Part shown: piece by piece, positions 18,392-25,583 of the stretch
Numbering within the stretch: position 1 is the first letter of the stretch
Layout of the letters: every line of letters begins with the position of its first letter
NCBI GenBank assembly: GCA_003193925.1
Contig: PSPG01000001.1
Span: 124,001 to 188,000, forward strand
Direction of reading: 5' to 3'
Length of the DNA: 64,000 nt
Origin: Candidatus Thalassarchaeum betae
GTDB taxonomy: Archaea > Thermoplasmatota > Poseidoniia > Poseidoniales > Thalassarchaeaceae
Translations under genes and position numbers: made by a program
The notes under the pieces: model-generated
What the model was told of the DNA's origin: nothing
Databases searched by the model: none
What the model saw: the letters and a program-made list of their open reading frames with translations, nothing else

Positions 18392-19519
18392 CTAGGAGTT
18401 GTCCCCACTATCGTCATGGCCACCACCAAGCCCCCCCGCCTCTTCCCAGCACGAGTCTTCGAGGTTGCTCTCCGCCCCATCCTGCTTCAGGCACGGGTGG
18501 TGGTTGGTGAAGACGTCGAATTGGGTGAGCCACGGCTCGATGATCCATGCGTGAGTCATCCAGTAGTCGTCTAGGTGCACGTTGGTCCCATCCATGGAAT
18601 GGCACTGCTCGTCGCTGATGTCCTGGCCGACCACTTGGAAACTGGAGTTCGTGAAGCAGAGCACCTCGTGGACATGCCACCAGTCGTTGCCACCAGGGAA
18701 CCCGGCCGGTGGATTCTCTGAATCAGTCCTCACGTACCATGCGAACCCAACTAGCACTGCATCCTGTGCGCTGCTGGCGTACATCAGGAACTCAGGTCGT
18801 TCGAAATCGAAATCCTCGTCCATCCTAGTGCCGGGGAACTCTGGGTTGAGGGGGTCGAAGCCGTCGGGCTCCATCGAGAAGCCCTCGAGCCTGATGTGAT
18901 GCGTGCCCATGCCCTTGACGTAGTCCACAGCCATGTGGAAACCGTCCGCTTCGGCATCGGCGACTGTGGGCCACTGCATCGCCCACTCGATAGCAGCCTC
19001 GAACTGCTCTGAAAGGTCGAGACAGTCCTGCCATGACAGCATCCCCTTCGTCATACCGTGATAGGCAGGGGCGAGGTGGTCGCCGTGCTCTTGACCATCG
19101 CCGTGACCGGTGCCCATCGAGTGGCACCACCATGGGCGCATCGACATGTCGACCTCGACATCCGCGCAGCCGTCACTGGCCGCTGTCTCGTTAGCAGGAG
19201 TCGATGGGCAGGAGTCGTCCGCGTCGACGAGACCGTCACCGTCACTGTCCCTCTCAGTAGCGCCACAGCCAGATCCGTCCACAACTTCACTGACCGGGGT
19301 CGTGGCGCATTCATCGATGGCGTCTGAGACGCTGTCACCATCCCCATCTAGCTGAGTTGCCGAGCAACCGTCCTCGTCGACCAGTTCCTCAATTGGGGTC
19401 AGAGAGCACAGGTCGAGCTCGTCGGTGACGCCGTCATCGTCCTTGTCGGGAGGTCCGACGCAGCCGGCTAGCGAGCCGCACAGCAGTAGCAGGGCCATCA
19501 GCGCGGCTCGGAGACTCAT
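18392..19519 (-). CDS. Calcium-binding lipoprotein with thrombospondin type 3-like repeats and His-rich domain
   Basis: 375 residues. The signal peptide ends in a lipobox, 'LCGSLAGC', so the mature protein should start at Cys20 with a lipid anchor. Three repeats follow, 'DKDDDGVTDELDLC', 'DGDGDSVSDAIDEC' and 'DSDGDGLVDADDSC', each a DxDxDG-type calcium site with paired cysteines as in thrombospondin type 3 repeats. The C-terminal 230 residues are a separate domain rich in His, Trp and Cys: 'MRPWWCHSMGTGHGDGQEHGDH', 'GMGTHHIRLEG', 'WWHVHEVLCF', 'MTHAWIIEPW' and 'TNHHPC'. Such spacing suggests metal binding, possibly copper or zinc. No enzyme family was recognised. It is probably an outward-facing surface protein. 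Confidence 0.7.
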   Translation of the reverse strand: MSLRAALMALLLLCGSLAGCVGPPDKDDDGVTDELDLCSLTPIEELVDEDGCSATQLDGDGDSVSDAIDECATTPVSEVVDGSGCGATERDSDGDGLVDADDSCPSTPANETAASDGCADVEVDMSMRPWWCHSMGTGHGDGQEHGDHLAPAYHGMTKGMLSWQDCLDLSEQFEAAIEWAMQWPTVADAEADGFHMAVDYVKGMGTHHIRLEGFSMEPDGFDPLNPEFPGTRMDEDFDFERPEFLMYASSAQDAVLVGFAWYVRTDSENPPAGFPGGNDWWHVHEVLCFTNSSFQVVGQDISDEQCHSMDGTNVHLDDYWMTHAWIIEPWLTQFDVFTNHHPCLKQDGAESNLEDSCWEEAGGLGGGHDDSGDNS

Positions 19520-19552
19520 GCTGGGAAGAAGACTCGATGGGTGATAAATCCA

Positions 19553-20056
19553 TCATGCGCGCGACCCGCCGCCCTGCCAATTGTCGATATCGATTCTCTC
19601 GCCCCGGAAAAGCACTCTGGAGCGACGGAACTCAGGCAGGAAATAACCGATCATCGAACGCTCACCGAAGCTCCACTTCCAAGGACAGCGAGGCAGCGAA
19701 TCGCTCCACTCCCTCAACAGAGAAGTCCAGCTCTCGCCCTCTAGTTGACGGGGGACCTCGAAGGAGACCGTCGAGAGCCTGCCGGCTGAGCCAGGAATGT
19801 AGGACCAGGAGCGTATCGAGAGCCCAACGGCCTCACCGTCGTCCACAACTAAGCCGAGCACCCTTGCCTGCCTCGATAGGGGGACCACGATCGCCCATCT
19901 GTGAACCATCCTTGACTCTTCGATTCGGTGCATGCTCCAGCCGCGCGACTCACCGATCAGCCGCAGAGCGCGGATGGCATCGGTAGGGGCGATGCTGACA
20001 GGAATCTCAAGCAGGCGGCTCGGCGCCATCGAGATACCCTCTAGGCTCTCGCCCAT
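19553..20056 (-). CDS. Conserved-looking hypothetical protein
   Basis: 167 residues, soluble, no signal peptide, no cysteine cluster. Mixed alpha/beta appearance with basic and tryptophan-containing segments ('WAIVVPLSRQARVLGLVVDD', 'SWTSLLREWSDSLPRCPWKW'). No known family recognised. It lies just downstream of L12 on the same strand, with a gap of about 32 bases, so it may be transcribed with the ribosomal stalk operon, which would make it a candidate translation-linked protein; that is inference from position only. ATG at 20056 or an internal ATG ('MAPSRLLEIPV') could be the start. Confidence 0.55.
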   Translation of the reverse strand: MGESLEGISMAPSRLLEIPVSIAPTDAIRALRLIGESRGWSMHRIEESRMVHRWAIVVPLSRQARVLGLVVDDGEAVGLSIRSWSYIPGSAGRLSTVSFEVPRQLEGESWTSLLREWSDSLPRCPWKWSFGERSMIGYFLPEFRRSRVLFRGERIDIDNWQGGGSRA

Positions 20057-20088
20057 AGCGGCTTCGCGTAAGTCGTGTCTGTGCGGGT

Positions 20089-20406
20089 TCAGCCGAAGAG
20101 CGAGCCGAGGCCCTCGAAGCCCCCGCCCTCTTCCTCAGGCTCTTCCTCTGCAGCCGCTTCCTCAACCGGAGCCGCCTCAGCAGCCCCACCGCCACCAGCG
20201 GCGGCAGGTGCGGCTGAAGCCACCGGGGCTGCCACGGCGGTAGCCATGGCCTCACCAATGTCGACAGAGCCCAAGGATGCGATCAGAGCCTTTACACGGG
20301 CTCCGTCAGCATCCACCCCAGCGGCGGTCAAGACCGCGCTGACAGCGTCTTCGTCGATGTTCTTCTCAGCAGAGTGCAGTAGCATTGCAGCATATACATA
20401 TTTCAT
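20089..20406 (-). CDS. rpl12: Ribosomal protein P1/L12
   Basis: 105 residues, the normal size of archaeal L12 (P1 type). N-terminal dimerisation domain 'MKYVYAAMLLHSAEKNIDED', then an alanine-rich hinge, an acidic run and the universal C-terminal tail 'GGGFEGLGSLFG' that contacts translational GTPases. Upstream on the minus strand is 'GGAAAGGTGAAAAAA', a strong ribosome site that fixes the ATG. It is the last gene of the L11-L1-L10-L12 block, 53 bases after L10, the order usual in archaea. Multiple dimers are expected to bind the C-terminal spine of L10 on the large subunit. Confidence 0.97.
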   Translation of the reverse strand: MKYVYAAMLLHSAEKNIDEDAVSAVLTAAGVDADGARVKALIASLGSVDIGEAMATAVAAPVASAAPAAAGGGGAAEAAPVEEAAAEEEPEEEGGGFEGLGSLFG

Positions 20407-20459
20407 TTTTTTTCACCTTTCCTTCAACCGAAGAGATCGCCCAGTCCGTAGAACCCGGC

Positions 20460-21407
20460 TCACTCCTCTTCCTCCTCTTCCTCCTCGGGAGGCGCCTCAG
20501 CACCAGCATCCAAGTCAGCCGCATCGGAGGCGGCGGCGTCAGCGCCCTCGAGCGCTGAGGAATCTAATTGGCCAGCGATGGCCAGAGCACGGGCGCTCGC
20601 CCGCGCGACGAGCATGGAAGCGGTTTCGTCGTTGACGACTCCGGCTTCGATGGCCACTGCCATGGCCTCGCTGCTGGCCTTGGACAGCAGGGCGGGCACG
20701 GTGGCAGTGGAGAACCAGCGAGTGTTGCACGCTAGGTTGAAGGCACCCGAGGTCGCTGTCATGACATCGTTTCGGAAGCCTTCGAAATCGAGTTTGAGCG
20801 AGGAGGCTGGGAACACGAAGCCGCCCTCGATGGCCCCGGTCAGGATGAGCCCGATCTCGATTGGTGTGATTCCCAGCTTGGCCAGCATGATACCCAGGTC
20901 ACCAGTGATTGCCTCGCCCTCGTTGACGACCGTCACGGTCCTCTGGATGGCGACCTTGCCCCTGTCTATCTTGGCTGGGATCCCGACGGCGTTGAACTCC
21001 CCGACGATGGGGCCGGGACCGAACTCGGTCGGCCCCTTCTCGACGACGATGTCTACAGGGGCCAACTCACCTTCCTTGGCAACTCGCCCCTGACGGGTCT
21101 TCTCCAGCTCGGCGAACAGCTCGAAGGCGTTCAGGGATTCCGAGTGAACTACACAAGGCTGGGCGGCGCCCTCGAACAGTTGCTCCAATTCCACCTCGGA
21201 GCGACCAGCCTGCTCCCAAGCGAGCTTGATCAGCGTCTTCTTCGCCACGGTCATCGTCATCTGGTCGCGCAGCGAGCTGCGCATGTCGAGCATATTGCCC
21301 GCAGGGACCCCGCTGATGTCCACGATGCCGACTATGCCATCGCCGCTGAGTATCTCGGCGAGCTCAGAGACGCGGTCTTTCTTCCAAGGGGCTGCCTTGG
21401 CTATCAC
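20460..21407 (-). CDS. rpl10: Ribosomal protein L10 (P0), stalk base
   Basis: 315 residues using GTG 21407, whose GTGA overlaps the L1 stop; 'GGAGGTGGTCGA' just before it is a strong ribosome site, so the longer ORF from 21509 is rejected. N-terminal rRNA-binding region 'APWKKDRVSELAEIL', insertion domain 'GPTEFGPGPIVGEFNAVGIPA', and C-terminal helices 'ETASMLVARASARALAIAGQL' that seat L12 dimers. The protein ends in 'APPEEEEEEEE' and lacks the 'GLGALFG'-like tail that usually ends archaeal L10 and is kept in the neighbouring L12. It anchors the stalk with L11 to 23S rRNA. Confidence 0.95.
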   Translation of the reverse strand: MIAKAAPWKKDRVSELAEILSGDGIVGIVDISGVPAGNMLDMRSSLRDQMTMTVAKKTLIKLAWEQAGRSEVELEQLFEGAAQPCVVHSESLNAFELFAELEKTRQGRVAKEGELAPVDIVVEKGPTEFGPGPIVGEFNAVGIPAKIDRGKVAIQRTVTVVNEGEAITGDLGIMLAKLGITPIEIGLILTGAIEGGFVFPASSLKLDFEGFRNDVMTATSGAFNLACNTRWFSTATVPALLSKASSEAMAVAIEAGVVNDETASMLVARASARALAIAGQLDSSALEGADAAASDAADLDAGAEAPPEEEEEEEE

Positions 21408-22048
21408 TCGACCACCTCCACCTTGACAGAGGGCCCCATCGAGGTCTTGACGTAGCAGGAGCGAATGTTGCCCGCACCGCGCTCCAACTTGCCTGTGACC
21501 CTGTTCCATACGGCCATTGCGTTAGCAGTCAGTTCGTCGAGACCCTGCTCGCGCGAGCCCACCGCGGTGTGGAAGGTGATTCTGTCACGCGACCTGATGA
21601 CCGCGGTGTCCTTGAGCCCCGCAGCGATCCTAGCGGGATCGAGGTTGGGAGGGACCGGGCGCGGCATCTTGCCACGCGGTCCCAGAACCACTCCGAGGAA
21701 CCGCCCGACGGTTCCCATGTGAGGGATCTCGGAGAGGAAGAAGTCGCTTTTGTTCGCGATCTTCCTAGCCATCTGGCGGTTGCCGCCGAGGTCCTCGATG
21801 GTCGCGGGGTCGATCACATCGATTCCTGCGGCCTTGGCTTTGGTGGCCATCTCGCCGCCGGCGAACATCGTGATGCGAATCGGCTTGCCCCTCCCGGAGG
21901 GCAGCCTGACTTCCTCTTGGATTCTGTTTGCGGGGTTCTTCAGGTCGACGTCCTTCAGGGTGAACGCGATTTCGATGGATTCGACGAACTTGCGCTCAGG
22001 AGATTCATCGAGCGCCCGTTGAATCGCTGTCTGGATGTTTTCCTGCAT
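21404..22048 (-). CDS. rpl1: Ribosomal protein L1
   Basis: 214 residues, normal length. The signatures 'VRLPSGRGKPIRITMFAGGE', 'LGPRGKMPRPVPPN' and 'SRDRITFHTAVGS' are characteristic, as is the ending 'SCYVKTSMGPSVKVEV'. L1 forms the mobile stalk near the E-site and, in several archaea, represses its own operon by binding a leader that mimics the rRNA site. The start ATG follows 'GAGGTGAGGAAAA', a good ribosome site. Its TGA overlaps the L10 GTG. Whether the 52-base spacer after L11 contains the autoregulatory mimic cannot be decided by eye. Confidence 0.97.
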   Translation of the reverse strand: MQENIQTAIQRALDESPERKFVESIEIAFTLKDVDLKNPANRIQEEVRLPSGRGKPIRITMFAGGEMATKAKAAGIDVIDPATIEDLGGNRQMARKIANKSDFFLSEIPHMGTVGRFLGVVLGPRGKMPRPVPPNLDPARIAAGLKDTAVIRSRDRITFHTAVGSREQGLDELTANAMAVWNRVTGKLERGAGNIRSCYVKTSMGPSVKVEVVE

Positions 22049-22100
22049 TTTTCCTCACCTCTGCGGTCAACGAGGAAACCCTCTCCCGCAACTCGTGTCC

Positions 22101-22379
22101 TCAACTGAAATGTTCGCTAAACTCTCCCTCACTCATCGCTTGCAGGGCATCCTTCGGAGTCATGCCCTCCACGTGCACTCGCATCGAGACGCAGGTGCCC
22201 ATCACCTCGCGGCACCGAGCGTACAGGTCAGCACCGGTCAGACGGTCCTTCTGATCCTCTGCGATTTCCTTGACTTGATCCATGGTCAGATTCTCCGAAG
22301 CCTCCTCCCAGGAGCCGTTGCAAGTCTTCTGCCCCAGCATCTGAATCACCTTGTGCGGTGTTTCGTTACGTGCAGACAT
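22101..22379 (-). CDS. rpl11: Ribosomal protein L11, C-terminal domain only
   Basis: 92 residues instead of the usual 155 to 165. 'LTMDQVKEIAEDQKDRL' and 'CREVMGTCVSMRVHVEGMTPKDA' match the C-terminal rRNA-binding domain of archaeal L11 closely, and the preceding 'NETPHKVIQMLGQKTCNG' matches the interdomain linker ('TPP..LI'). The whole N-terminal domain with the PPxGPALG motif is missing. ATG 22379 sits nine bases after 'ACAGGAGGCTATCACGA', so the start is well supported, and only 86 bases separate it from the Spt5 stop, leaving no room for the missing domain. Position between spt5 and L1 is the normal L11 locus, confirming identity. The CTD alone could still bind the GTPase-centre rRNA, but not perform N-terminal functions at the stalk base. 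Confidence 0.88.
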   Translation of the reverse strand: MSARNETPHKVIQMLGQKTCNGSWEEASENLTMDQVKEIAEDQKDRLTGADLYARCREVMGTCVSMRVHVEGMTPKDALQAMSEGEFSEHFS

Positions 22380-22419
22380 TCGTGATAGCCTCCTGTAAGT
22401 GCGCCCCGCCGACCTGCTT

Positions 22420-22433
22420 TCCATATTTGAGAG
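22420..22433 (-). promoter_or_regulatory. Probable TATA box of the L11-L1-L10-L12 operon
   Basis: On the minus strand the string TCTCAAATATGG lies about 45 bases before the L11 ATG and just after the hairpin that follows spt5. Distance to the ribosome site fits a short leader. This would make the stalk operon independent of secE-spt5. Confidence 0.4.
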
Positions 22434-22440
22434 TGATGCA

Positions 22441-22455
22441 ACGCCCGCAGGGCGT
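22441..22455 (-). terminator. Hairpin after the nudix-spt5 gene
   Basis: ACGCCC-GCA-GGGCGT, a 6 bp GC-rich stem with a 3 nt loop, starts 11 bases after the spt5 stop on the minus strand. No T-run follows. It may mark the transcript end before the L11 promoter. Confidence 0.35.
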
Positions 22456-22465
22456 GCTTCTAGGG

Positions 22466-23332
22466 CTACTCCACGCGCTGAGTCACTCGAACCTGATCGG
22501 CGCGCACGGTCAGAGCCACAGGAACAGCGGCCTCAAAGAGCTCGACCGTGACTTCCTCCTTGGATTCGGTGACCCGTGTCACGCGAGCAGCCTGGCCGCG
22601 GAAAGCACCACCGTGGATCTCCACGATGCAGCCTTCCTCGATGCCGGCGGTGGCCGCCTTCGGCTCGAGGTACGGCAGGACGTCACCTAGAGGCGACTCG
22701 CCATCGAGCACCTTGCGGCAGTTCTTCATCGGCGTAGTGGACACTCCTACGCGCCCGATGAGCTTCTCGACATGGTGCAAAGCGGAGGCCTCGACGAAGA
22801 TGTAGCCGCGCATGAAGTGCGGGCTCAGGACTCCGAAGATCTGGTCTTGGATCTCCTTGAGCGAGCCGGTCCCAGAGAGTCTTGCGCGGATCTCCTTGGC
22901 GACGTTCTGCTCCTGGCCGATCGAGGTCTTGAGGATGTAGAGGAACGAGGCGACATCGCCATACATCTCACGGAGCTGCGGGGTAGCGTACTTCTTGTCT
23001 TGAATGCTGCCGGGGTCGACCCACTCGAATGCCGTGTACAGGCCTCGCGGATCGACTTCCTCGGCAGAGCTGGCGAATAGCACCGGGGTGACCTCGTTGA
23101 GGCGGTTGCCGAAGGCGAGGCCGCGAGCCTCGCCCGAGCGGACGAACTCCAGATTCTCGGCATCTATTCCGGTGACTTCGGTGATTCTGGCGGTGACGGC
23201 GTCCGCATCTTCCGGGTCGCCGACGCCGTAGATGCCATCCCAAGCCCCGGGGAAGTCTGCAACCCCGTCTGCTCGCTGCATCAGCAGGACCCTCTCCCCG
23301 TTGCGGATGAAGACAGTGAACGCGTCCGACAT
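22466..23332 (-). CDS. spt5: Transcription elongation factor Spt5 with N-terminal degenerate Nudix domain
   Basis: 288 residues, about twice the usual archaeal Spt5. The C-terminal part is ordinary: NGN domain from 'SFLYILKTSIGQEQNVAKEI' to 'SPHFMRGYIFVEA' and a KOW motif 'IEEGCIVEIHGGAFRGQAARV'. Residues 1-120 form a Nudix-like fold: 'VFIRNGERVLLMQRADG', 'FPGAWDGIYGVGD', 'ARITEVTGI' and 'YTAFEWVDPGSI'. The Nudix box is broken, since REUxEExGU reads 'RITEVTGI' with key acidic residues replaced, so hydrolysis is unlikely and a binding role is more plausible. One continuous ORF, with no frameshift sign. It sits between secE and L11 as in other archaea. Spt5 pairs with Spt4 (not in window) to clamp RNA polymerase. 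Confidence 0.85.
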   Translation of the reverse strand: MSDAFTVFIRNGERVLLMQRADGVADFPGAWDGIYGVGDPEDADAVTARITEVTGIDAENLEFVRSGEARGLAFGNRLNEVTPVLFASSAEEVDPRGLYTAFEWVDPGSIQDKKYATPQLREMYGDVASFLYILKTSIGQEQNVAKEIRARLSGTGSLKEIQDQIFGVLSPHFMRGYIFVEASALHHVEKLIGRVGVSTTPMKNCRKVLDGESPLGDVLPYLEPKAATAGIEEGCIVEIHGGAFRGQAARVTRVTESKEEVTVELFEAAVPVALTVRADQVRVTQRVE

Positions 23333-23341
23333 GTACCCACC

Positions 23342-23608
23342 TCATGTGCCGGTGAGCCAACCGAAGAAGGACGGGAAGGCGCTGTCCATCAGCCACAGTA
23401 TCACAAATCCAATGGCGCCGAGGATGAACATCCCGATACCGCAGACTATCACGGTCTGGCGGAACTCCTGCTTCGTTGGCTTCCTAGCCATCTTGAGGAT
23501 TCGGGCGTAGGATCCGGTCTGGAGGCTTCGAACGCGTCCCTCGATCTCGTCCTGCCAGCCCTGCACGGTCTCTTCGATCGGACCGACATTGGAACTCTCG
23601 ATAGCCAT
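23342..23608 (-). CDS. secE: Protein translocase subunit SecE/Sec61-gamma
   Basis: 88 residues from ATG 23608. An amphipathic segment 'RILKMARKPTKQEFRQTV' is followed by a single transmembrane helix 'IVCGIGMFILGAIGFVILWLM', the typical SecE plan. It clamps the SecY channel in the membrane. The ORF track start at 23656 overlaps a probable TATA box and is rejected. The N-terminal extension of about 40 residues before the amphipathic helix is somewhat longer than in the shortest archaeal homologues. It lies nine bases ahead of spt5, between ftsZ and spt5, the order seen in many Euryarchaeota. Confidence 0.93.
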   Translation of the reverse strand: MAIESSNVGPIEETVQGWQDEIEGRVRSLQTGSYARILKMARKPTKQEFRQTVIVCGIGMFILGAIGFVILWLMDSAFPSFFGWLTGT

Positions 23609-23644
23609 GACTAACCCTCGAAGCGACCCGGCGACCGACAGACC

Positions 23645-23654
23645 CCATTTAAGC
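23645..23654 (-). promoter_or_regulatory. Probable TATA box for secE-spt5
   Basis: GCTTAAATGG on the minus strand, centred about 41 bases before the secE ATG. It follows directly after the hairpin beyond ftsZ. Sequence and spacing fit an archaeal TATA element with a short 5' leader. Confidence 0.45.
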
Positions 23655-23662
23655 ACGCCGGG

Positions 23663-23680
23663 CGAGCCCTAAGGGGCTCG
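23663..23680 (-). terminator. Hairpin downstream of ftsZ (first copy)
   Basis: CGAGCCC and GGGCTCG form a 7 bp stem around a 4 nt loop, about 20 bases after the ftsZ stop on the minus strand. It lies between ftsZ and the secE TATA element, so it plausibly separates the two transcripts. Confidence 0.4.
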
Positions 23681-23700
23681 AAATCCATTGTCGACCTCAT

Positions 23701-24819
23701 TCAGTTCACGAACTCGACGGTGCGGTCCCTAAGGTTGCGCATCTGGGTGTGCAGCGCCGCACCGTGAATTTGCTCGCTCTTCACGCCGGTCAGCACGAGC
23801 AGGACCCTGATTTCGTCTCCCATCGAATCATCGGTGGTAGCACCCCAGATTATCCGAGCGTAGGGATTGATCTTGTCGCGAATCAGCTTGGCGCACTGCT
23901 CGGCGTCCCCGAGTGACAGGGTAGGCCCGCCGACGACGTTTACCAGAGCGCCGCGGGCATCGGAGATGTCGATGTCCAGAAGCGGTGATCGCAGAGCCTC
24001 CTCCGTGGCCTTCTCGGCGCTGCCTTCTCCTCTCGCCTCGCCGAGCCCGATCATCGCCACGCCGCCTCCGTTCTCCATGACGGAGCGGAGGTCCTCGAAA
24101 TCAAGGTTGACCACGCCCTCTTTGGCAATCATCTCGGAGACTCCGGCGATGCTCCTCATCAGCAGCTCATCGGCGACGCGGAATGCAGCGTCGAGGGGCA
24201 GGTCCCGTACCCCGTCGACTTCAAGCAGGCGCTCGTTGGGAAGCACGACTACCGTGTCGCACACCTCCCGCAACCTCTCCAAACCCCATTCCGCATTCTG
24301 CTTTCGCATGGCCCCCTCCGAGAGGAAGGGATAGCTCACCACAGCGATGGTCAGTGCTCCGGCTGTACGAGCCAGCCGGGCAACTACGTGGGCACTCCCT
24401 GTCCCAGTGCCACCTCCCAATCCCGCTGTGATGAATGCCAGGTCGCACCCGTCGACCTCTGTCTTGAGCGCCCGCTCCGACTCGTATGCGGCCTGCTCCC
24501 CCTTCTCAGGGTTACCGCCTGCGCCTCTGCCTCTAGCGGAGCGCCCAATCAGCACCTTGTTCTCGACGCTGACCGTCAGCAGGTGCTGGGCGTCGGTGTT
24601 GACGGCCAGACCCTTGACGTAGGTCCCGTCAAACAGCCCCTCGAGCTCGAGCCTCGCTACGGTGTTAGAGCCGCAGCCTCCGCAGCCGAACACTCGTATC
24701 TTAGGTTGCAGCGACCTGAGGAGACTCTTCAGCTCCGAATCGCTCTCCGTGCCGACCGGGGCCTTTGGTATCCCCTCGTCATCATGGAGTTCCAGAACTC
24801 TATCGATGAGGTGCTTCAC
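23701..24819 (-). CDS. ftsZ: Cell division protein FtsZ, first paralogue (FtsZ1-like)
   Basis: 372 residues. Tubulin-fold GTPase with 'RVFGCGGCGSNTVARLE' (G1 region), 'FITAGLGGGTGTGSAHVVA' (tubulin signature, G4) and 'VVLPNERLLEV', followed by 'EGVVNLDFEDLRSVMENGG' with the catalytic T7-loop Asp. C-terminal domain 'ARIIWGATTDDSMGDEIRVL'. FtsZ polymerises at midcell to form the division ring. Synteny with secE and spt5 and the 'LPNERL' segment favour the FtsZ1 type of Euryarchaeota. It is distinct from the second copy at 60968-62083. Start is GTG 24819 with no clear ribosome site, so the N-terminus is less certain. Confidence 0.95.
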   Translation of the reverse strand: MKHLIDRVLELHDDEGIPKAPVGTESDSELKSLLRSLQPKIRVFGCGGCGSNTVARLELEGLFDGTYVKGLAVNTDAQHLLTVSVENKVLIGRSARGRGAGGNPEKGEQAAYESERALKTEVDGCDLAFITAGLGGGTGTGSAHVVARLARTAGALTIAVVSYPFLSEGAMRKQNAEWGLERLREVCDTVVVLPNERLLEVDGVRDLPLDAAFRVADELLMRSIAGVSEMIAKEGVVNLDFEDLRSVMENGGGVAMIGLGEARGEGSAEKATEEALRSPLLDIDISDARGALVNVVGGPTLSLGDAEQCAKLIRDKINPYARIIWGATTDDSMGDEIRVLLVLTGVKSEQIHGAALHTQMRNLRDRTVEFVN

Positions 24820-24857
24820 GAGGTCGAGGCGAGTCGTAGAGAGGATAACCGTTACCC

Positions 24858-24872
24858 CCCGCCTCCGGCGGG
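24858..24872. repeat. GC-rich inverted repeat between ftsZ and CDP-alcohol transferase genes
   Basis: CCCGCC-TCC-GGCGGG, 6 bp perfect stem with a 3 nt loop, in the 87-base gap between the transferase stop and the ftsZ start. On the minus strand it could act as a transcript end for the upstream transferase operon. No T-run. Confidence 0.35.
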
Positions 24873-24906
24873 ACAGGCGTGTTTCAGCGGGTGCTCCACG
24901 AGCCCA

Positions 24907-25581
24907 CTAGCCGAGCAGTTGACTGCGAGTCTTGACGAAGCGGGAGAGGAAGGTGTAGACTCCGCCCCAGGCAGAAATCGCCAAGGCGGCGGTCATGCCG
25001 TTCAAATTGGAGTTGCCCAGCATCAGCCAGTCGGCGTAGTCGATGCCGCTGACGTCGATGCCGGCTCCGCCGGAGTATGCTTGCCAAGCGGCCGCAATCA
25101 GACAGGCGAGAGTGAGGACCAGACGGTCCGCCCGGGAGAAGCCGCCGTAGATCCGGTCGAGTCCGACAGACTGGGATTGTGTTCCCATGTAGGAGCCGAT
25201 CAGAGTCAAGACGGCGGCGACCAAGCCGGAACTCAACTCGTCGACGAAGGCGGCATTCATTCCGATGGCGATCAGGAGGCCGACGTCGACGACCCTGTCT
25301 ATCGTGTGGTCGAGGAAGTCGCCGTACGGCCCATCGACGCCCTGGTGTCGAGCCAGAGCCCCATCTAGGGCGTCGAGCACCCCGGCGAGCATGATGAGCA
25401 GAACGGCTCCGCCAATCATCGTCGCGCCATTGCCGTCGAGCCCAGCTCCGGCGAGCAGCCAGAAGGCCAAGAGTGCGACGACCAGGCTACCCCAAGTCAG
25501 AACATTGGGGTCGAGATTGCCCAGCCTCAGCACGAGGGGCTCGATTGCCTTGCTCCAAGTGCCCCTCATCTTCTCGAACAT
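24907..25581 (-). CDS. CDP-alcohol phosphatidyltransferase family membrane enzyme
   Basis: About 224 residues with roughly six hydrophobic segments. The catalytic motif D-x2-D-G-x2-A-R-x8-G-x3-D-x3-D is complete in 'DALDGALARHQGVDGPYGDF' plus 'LDHTID'. Such enzymes move an alcohol head group onto CDP-archaeol with loss of CMP, making archaetidylinositol phosphate, archaetidylglycerol phosphate or similar polar lipids in the cytoplasmic membrane. The exact alcohol cannot be read. ATG 25581 is preferred over GTG 25587 because 'GGAGGAGTGAGT' puts the ribosome site at normal spacing. The gene overlaps the end of the AK6-like kinase gene region, so the two are co-transcribed. Confidence 0.85.
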   Translation of the reverse strand: MFEKMRGTWSKAIEPLVLRLGNLDPNVLTWGSLVVALLAFWLLAGAGLDGNGATMIGGAVLLIMLAGVLDALDGALARHQGVDGPYGDFLDHTIDRVVDVGLLIAIGMNAAFVDELSSGLVAAVLTLIGSYMGTQSQSVGLDRIYGGFSRADRLVLTLACLIAAAWQAYSGGAGIDVSGIDYADWLMLGNSNLNGMTAALAISAWGGVYTFLSRFVKTRSQLLG

Positions 25582-25583
25582 AC

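Noticed and set aside
21408-21509. Upstream extension of L10
   Set aside because: Lies inside L1 in another frame; GTG 21407 has the ribosome site and GTGA overlap.
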